This document shows, piece by piece, positions 60,213 through 64,000 of a stretch of 64,000 nucleotides of DNA. The position numbers and the translations under genes are program-made. Source of the DNA: Setoptus koraiensis (Eukaryota; Arthropoda); the NCBI GenBank assembly GCA_048013815.1, contig CM106586.1, forward strand, positions 1,240,001 through 1,304,000, in the 5' to 3' direction. Below the pieces are notes generated by a model. It was not told the origin of the DNA. It searched no databases and saw only the letters and a program-made list of their open reading frames with translations. Numbering within the stretch: position 1 is the first letter of the stretch; each line of letters begins with the position of its first letter.

Positions 60213-60659
60213 CTGGAATTTATATCATATAGCTTTGAAATAGAGTAGTGTTGATCAAATTGACTGAATGCCATTTGTTGTGTCATTATATCATATCGTG
60301 CTCGATGATGTGGTACAACTGTCTAAACAAATGATGAACAGATATGTTGTGAGAAAGAGAGGGAAAGATAAAAGTCAGGTAAAGGGCGCCTGCTCTTGTG
60401 CGATTATTTACATGTGTGTGTGATGATTATAAGCTGGTAGTGGCATGCATCCATTTGCAATGTGCGTGTACGCAAAGTTATATATATATATCAATAGTGG
60501 CACTGGCTTACATAAGAAGCCAAATGCATAGTGTTTATATTGACGACGATGATGATGATCAAGATGTGTGTTAATTTGTGTTAATGACTAAGACAACTTT
60601 GAGCCAGCGCCATGCACACACGAGTCCATGGAAAATCATAAGTAACTATATATATAATC

Positions 60660-60699
60660 GACTCTAGACTTTACATAAAGTTACATAAAGTCTAGAGTC
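60660..60699. repeat. Perfect hairpin, 14-bp arms, plus TCTAGAG tandem
   Basis: GACTCTAGACTTTA (60660-60673) and TAAAGTCTAGAGTC (60686-60699), 12-nt loop. The right arm runs on into further TCTAGAG/TCTAGAC units to about 60713. Confidence 0.9.
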
Positions 60700-61180
60700 T
60701 AGAGTCTAGACTACGACGACGAAAACAACCCGACTAAAGGTATATGCCACATTAGAGATTGCCAGCTTGTCTTGTGAGTCATTCGCAGTGAGAATGTTAG
60801 CGTGTGCCTACTTGTTGGTGCGTACAGTGGTGCAGCAGTGGTGCTACAAACGGAACCGATTGAGTCCAAATCTCACATGTATGTATGGTTGCTTTTGATC
60901 AACAACAACCACAAACAAACAAACGAATGGACACACAAACAGCAAACGCCCAAAGAGGCGCACTGACATGAGTACAGATAGAGACAGTGTGGTTGTTATA
61001 TAATCGTTATAACTATGTTTGCGTACAATGGTTAATGAACACCTTGGAATTGGTTGATGAGGCGCGCTCTGGCGTTGGGTCTGACGTGACATTGATCGCA
61101 CCGTCAGTGTGTTGCTTGCCGCCGGATCTGTGCCGCCTGCCTGCGTGTGTGTGTGCGTGTGTGATTGTGTGCCGATGCGC

Positions 61181-61214
61181 CGCTTGTGTGTGTGTGTGTG
61201 CGTGTGTGTGTGTG
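61181..61214. repeat. (GT)n microsatellite
   Basis: GT dinucleotide run with GC interruptions. Similar short runs lie just to the left (61143-61160). Confidence 0.9.
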
Positions 61215-61583
61215 TTGCAATTTTGGCGTATAGAACTGGGAGTGGGGTGTAAAAGTAAAAATAGACTTTGCGAGCGCACCAGTGCACAGATGAATCGATT
61301 TGTGCAATCAATGTCAGTTGTCTAGGCTGGCACATAAATTGCTAAAATACGCTCATTGCTCGCTGTCAGTATAAATGGTGCATTTTGTATGTTGGCGCAT
61401 GAATGGCAATTGTATTGATCAGAGAATGAAGTAGCTGCGACACACAACTGCTGTTGCTGCTCCTGCTGCCAGCACTATCTGCTGCAACGTCAAGGAGAAA
61501 ACGGGGGAAAATTCAATGTCAGATTGACAAGGCCGATATAGTGAGGGGGGCGGCGCGCCGAGCGAACTGCAATAATCAGACAT

Positions 61584-61625
61584 CAGCAGTATTATACACA
61601 CAGTACAGTGTGTATAATACTGCTG
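61584..61625. repeat. Perfect hairpin, 18-bp arms
   Basis: CAGCAGTATTATACACAC (61584-61601) and GTGTGTATAATACTGCTG (61608-61625) with a 6-nt loop, about 480 bp upstream of the CEPT1 start. Confidence 0.92.
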
Positions 61626-62105
61626 CTAATGTAGTACAACACGCAAGAATAAGAGAAGAACAAGTTGCTCGCATTATAACAGCAATGGTGAATAAATTAC
61701 TATTATCAATAATATTATTATTATCATTATTATTATCATCATATACAGTATATAGATACGACGACCAGCACACACACACACACACGCATAGCTTATGCAT
61801 ACAACTATACATATGTATACATTTTGCTAAATTTTTATAATATTATCACTCACTATTGCTATTATATCATCATCATCATATTCATTCGATACTCACAAAC
61901 ATCTTTACAGTGTTGATACACACACACACACAACTACCAATCGTATTCATTCACGCCGCTAATTAGATATCATCGTTGGCCGCTTATTGGGTCAGTCGCA
62001 GCCGCTACAGTGACTTGTGTGAGTCAGCTAAACACGACATTACACAACAACAACAATTCACACATTAATTGTTAATTGTTAACATTAAACAACAACCACA
62101 ACAAC

Positions 62106-63263
62106 ATGAATAGAACACGTGTACTCAAGGAAGCCCAATTGAGGCGCCTCAAGGAGCACAAATACAGCTCCTCGGGCTCCACTATGCTGGACAAATATAT
62201 GCAAATCTACTGGGAATGGGTTGTATCACATCTTCCTCTTTGGCTTGCCCCAAACACAATGACTTTATTAGGCTTAATTGTTGTTATCATAGCAACAACC
62301 ATATTAATATATTATAGTCCCGATGCCAAGCAAGACATGCCACCATGGACAATGTTATTGAGTGCATTAAGTGTATTTATTTATCAAACCCTAGATGCTT
62401 GCGACGGTAAACAAGCTAGAAGAACTCAATCCCAATCTCAGCTTGGTGAATTATTTGATCATGGATGCGATTCATTGTCCACTATATTTATTTCTATTAT
62501 GGTAGCAATTACATGCCAACTTGGATCAAACCCTCCATTACTGTTTTTTCAATGCGCCTTTGCAATTTGTTTATTCTATTCAGCACACTGGCAAACTTAT
62601 GTCTCTGGCACATTGAGATTCGGCAAGTTTGATGTCACAGAAATACAATGTAGCATAATGTCCATGCTTATATTAACAGCTGTATTTGGTAGTAAACTTT
62701 GGTCGCTCTCAGTACCTGTAGTTAATATTTATATGAGTACGTTACCTGTTATTGGGGCAACAATTGGCGGGTCATTAGCGTTTTATGACTACTTTAGAAT
62801 AATATTCACCGGAGGTGTTGGTAGAAATGGTTCATCAGTGGCAGGCACCAGTGTACTATCGCCATCAATACCATTAGCTTCGGTTATAGCGCCAGCTTTT
62901 TTTATTTGGCAAAAATCACCATCTGGATTATATGAAAATAATATTTGCCTATATATTTTATGTATAGGATTTATAGCAACCAAGATTACAATGCGACTTA
63001 TTGTCTGTCATATGAGCAGAAGCGAAATGGATTACTTTGATTCTTCCATGATTGGACTGTTATGTTTATTCTTGAATCAATATTTTGATTGTATGTTAAA
63101 CGAAACGACAGTCCTATGGTTAGCCTTCCTATACTCAGTCTACGATCTCATTAGTTATTCTAGCTCACTATGTCAAGAAATATCAGAATATTTGAATATT
63201 TACACATTTACAATATCCAAAAGGGTACAAAAGGATAGGAGGACTTCTAGACGACAATACTAA
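62106..63263 (+). CDS. CEPT1: Choline/ethanolamine phosphotransferase
   Basis: Intronless, 385 aa, first in-frame ATG at 62106. It transfers phosphocholine or phosphoethanolamine from the CDP-alcohol to diacylglycerol, the last step of the Kennedy pathway in ER/nuclear membranes. The CDP-alcohol phosphotransferase signature DGxxARx8GxxxDxxxD is complete: DGKQARRTQSQSQLGELFDHGCD. Other strong matches to human CEPT1/CHPT1 are AHWQTYVSGTLRFGKFDVTE, FTGGVGRNGSSVAGTSVLSP and KITMRLIVCHMSRSEM. About ten membrane segments are predicted. Human CEPT1 is 416 aa, the difference being mainly a shorter N-terminus. CEPT1 versus CHPT1 versus an EPT1-type enzyme cannot be separated from sequence alone. It is tail-to-tail with LARS1. 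Confidence 0.92.
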   Translation: MNRTRVLKEAQLRRLKEHKYSSSGSTMLDKYMQIYWEWVVSHLPLWLAPNTMTLLGLIVVIIATTILIYYSPDAKQDMPPWTMLLSALSVFIYQTLDACDGKQARRTQSQSQLGELFDHGCDSLSTIFISIMVAITCQLGSNPPLLFFQCAFAICLFYSAHWQTYVSGTLRFGKFDVTEIQCSIMSMLILTAVFGSKLWSLSVPVVNIYMSTLPVIGATIGGSLAFYDYFRIIFTGGVGRNGSSVAGTSVLSPSIPLASVIAPAFFIWQKSPSGLYENNICLYILCIGFIATKITMRLIVCHMSRSEMDYFDSSMIGLLCLFLNQYFDCMLNETTVLWLAFLYSVYDLISYSSSLCQEISEYLNIYTFTISKRVQKDRRTSRRQY

Positions 63264-63267
63264 TAAA
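63262..63267 (+). promoter_or_regulatory. AATAAA poly(A) signal overlapping CEPT1 stop
   Basis: AATAAA starts at the second base of the TAA stop codon (63261-63263). It would give a 3' UTR of only about 15-30 nt. Confidence 0.5.
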
Positions 63268-63305
63268 CTGTTACAAAGATTATTAAATTAGATGAATTTC
63301 AAGTC

Positions 63306-63311
63306 TTTATT
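63306..63311 (-). promoter_or_regulatory. AATAAA poly(A) signal overlapping LARS1 stop
   Basis: On the minus strand the stop TAA (63313-63311) runs directly into AATAAA, again predicting a minimal 3' UTR. It lies about 40 bp from the CEPT1 signal. Confidence 0.55.
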
Positions 63312-64000
63312 TAAATATACATTATAAATGGTTGCATAGGGCAACATTCTTCCTGAATTTTGGCATCGGATGTATCGTCAACCTCTTTCAATTCTATATC
63401 TTGTATATCTAGAGTGTTTCGCAAGTAGGTTAGATTTTCTCCAAGTACTTTAATCTCGTTGAAAGGCGCCGTTTGATCAAATGCGCTTTCGCCTTGTTTA
63501 ACTATGAGTTGTTTCCTAACCTCAGCAAATGGCATAGCCTTTTTCATATACTTTTTCAATGACTCTATTTTGGATAGTTTAGAAGCTATTATCTTGTTTT
63601 CAGGCATTGAGCCGCAATGCTCAATATATAATTCATGCAGAGCTTCTGATATAGTAGCCTGCCAAGTTGGAAATATCCTAGCGACATAAATTGTTGCCTT
63701 AGACGCCTTTGGTGGGGCTTCCTGAGTTCCAGTAACTTTTGATTTCTTGTTCGACTTCAAACTTGCCAGTTGGAATGCTTTCAGACGTATTCTAAAATCA
63801 TGAGATACATCCATAAGGTATTCGTATGACTTGTGCAAGTCTTCATCAACAACCTCTGTAGTTGGGAACCTGACACAGGTGGTGAATAAAGTTAAATCCC
63901 TAGTTTGAGGCATCACTTCCTTCAATTTTTCTGCAATATGTGGGCAGATTGGACTCAGAAGGATTGTTTGGGTGTATATAAAACGCAAGGTGAGCTCTTT
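63311..64000 (-). CDS. LARS1: Cytosolic leucyl-tRNA synthetase, C-terminal part (partial)
   Basis: An open frame of 229 codons runs in from the right edge and ends at 63311. LARS1 charges tRNA-Leu in the cytosol, is part of the multi-synthetase complex and is a leucine sensor for mTORC1. The visible part starts in the anticodon-binding helical domain (RFIYTQTILLSPICPHIAEK). It continues through YLMDVSHDFRIRLK, ATIYVARIFPTWQ, PENKIIASKL, LKKYMKKAMPF and EECCPMQPF. Human LARS1 matches along all of this and continues about 110 residues after CCPGKPLNVF. Here the protein ends five residues later (..FIMYI), immediately before a poly(A) signal, so the terminal domain appears to be missing. The catalytic and editing domains lie outside the window. 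Confidence 0.88.
   Translation of the reverse strand, partial: KELTLRFIYTQTILLSPICPHIAEKLKEVMPQTRDLTLFTTCVRFPTTEVVDEDLHKSYEYLMDVSHDFRIRLKAFQLASLKSNKKSKVTGTQEAPPKASKATIYVARIFPTWQATISEALHELYIEHCGSMPENKIIASKLSKIESLKKYMKKAMPFAEVRKQLIVKQGESAFDQTAPFNEIKVLGENLTYLRNTLDIQDIELKEVDDTSDAKIQEECCPMQPFIMYI

Larger units (their letters stand above)
60213..62105. other. Noncoding spacer before CEPT1
   Basis: About 1.9 kb. It contains (GT)n at 61181-61214, CA runs at about 61770-61786 and 61918-61933, tandem TCTAGAG repeats, and two hairpins (60660-60699, 61584-61625). The CEPT1 promoter should lie at its right end, where there is no clear TATA box. A stretch at 60213-60325 might be coding (see the unresolved exon chain). 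Confidence 0.45.

Overview
The window looks like nuclear DNA of an arthropod or a close relative, and an acariform mite is a reasonable guess. It carries animal genes with short GT-AG introns (mostly about 60-400 bp), several intronless genes, abundant CAA/CAG (Gln) and AAC (Asn) triplet runs, and long AT-rich spacers. No ribosomal, tRNA, CRISPR or bacterial feature was seen. No retroelement or virus-derived ORF was recognised.

Region 1 (1-13.9 kb) is a compact housekeeping cluster. It holds the 5' end of a UBE3B-like E3 ligase (-), a decayed puromycin-sensitive aminopeptidase fragment (+), thiamine pyrophosphokinase TPK1 (-), peroxisomal carrier SLC25A17/PMP34 (+, 3 exons), mitochondrial prolyl-tRNA synthetase PARS2 (-), a shortened EFR3 (-), a stand-alone Tc1-type DNA-binding protein (+) and a six-exon SLC6 GABA-type transporter (-). 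Region 2 (13.9-23 kb) has a 3 kb spacer, a TATA-driven small secreted protein (+), glucosylceramidase GBA (-, 3 exons) and a BAG3/starvin-like co-chaperone (-) with two upstream heat-shock elements.

Region 3 (24-31 kb) is a tandem pair of XPR1 phosphate-exporter genes on the minus strand. The 31 kb copy is full length (SPX+EXS, 820 aa). The 24-26 kb copy is an intact five-exon gene that lacks the SPX domain. The two share a 430-bp tract that is identical base for base, although their other exons have clearly diverged. This points to recent gene conversion and is the most unusual feature of the window.

Region 4 (31-56 kb) is gene-poor. It contains a short tail-anchored golgin-84/CASP-like protein (+), an atonal-type bHLH factor (-), an RFamide-type neuropeptide precursor (-), a tentative four-pass membrane protein with an in-frame TGA (-), microsatellites and several perfect hairpins. 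Region 5 (56-64 kb) has ZnT6/SLC30A6 (-, 7 exons, pure-CAA polyQ tail), an unresolved minus-strand exon chain, CEPT1 (+) and the 3' end of cytosolic leucyl-tRNA synthetase LARS1 (-). The last two converge with only tens of bases between their stops.

Exon coordinates were derived by hand from splice consensus, phase and remembered human homologues. Where no ATG opened the reading frame I moved the start to the first in-frame ATG.
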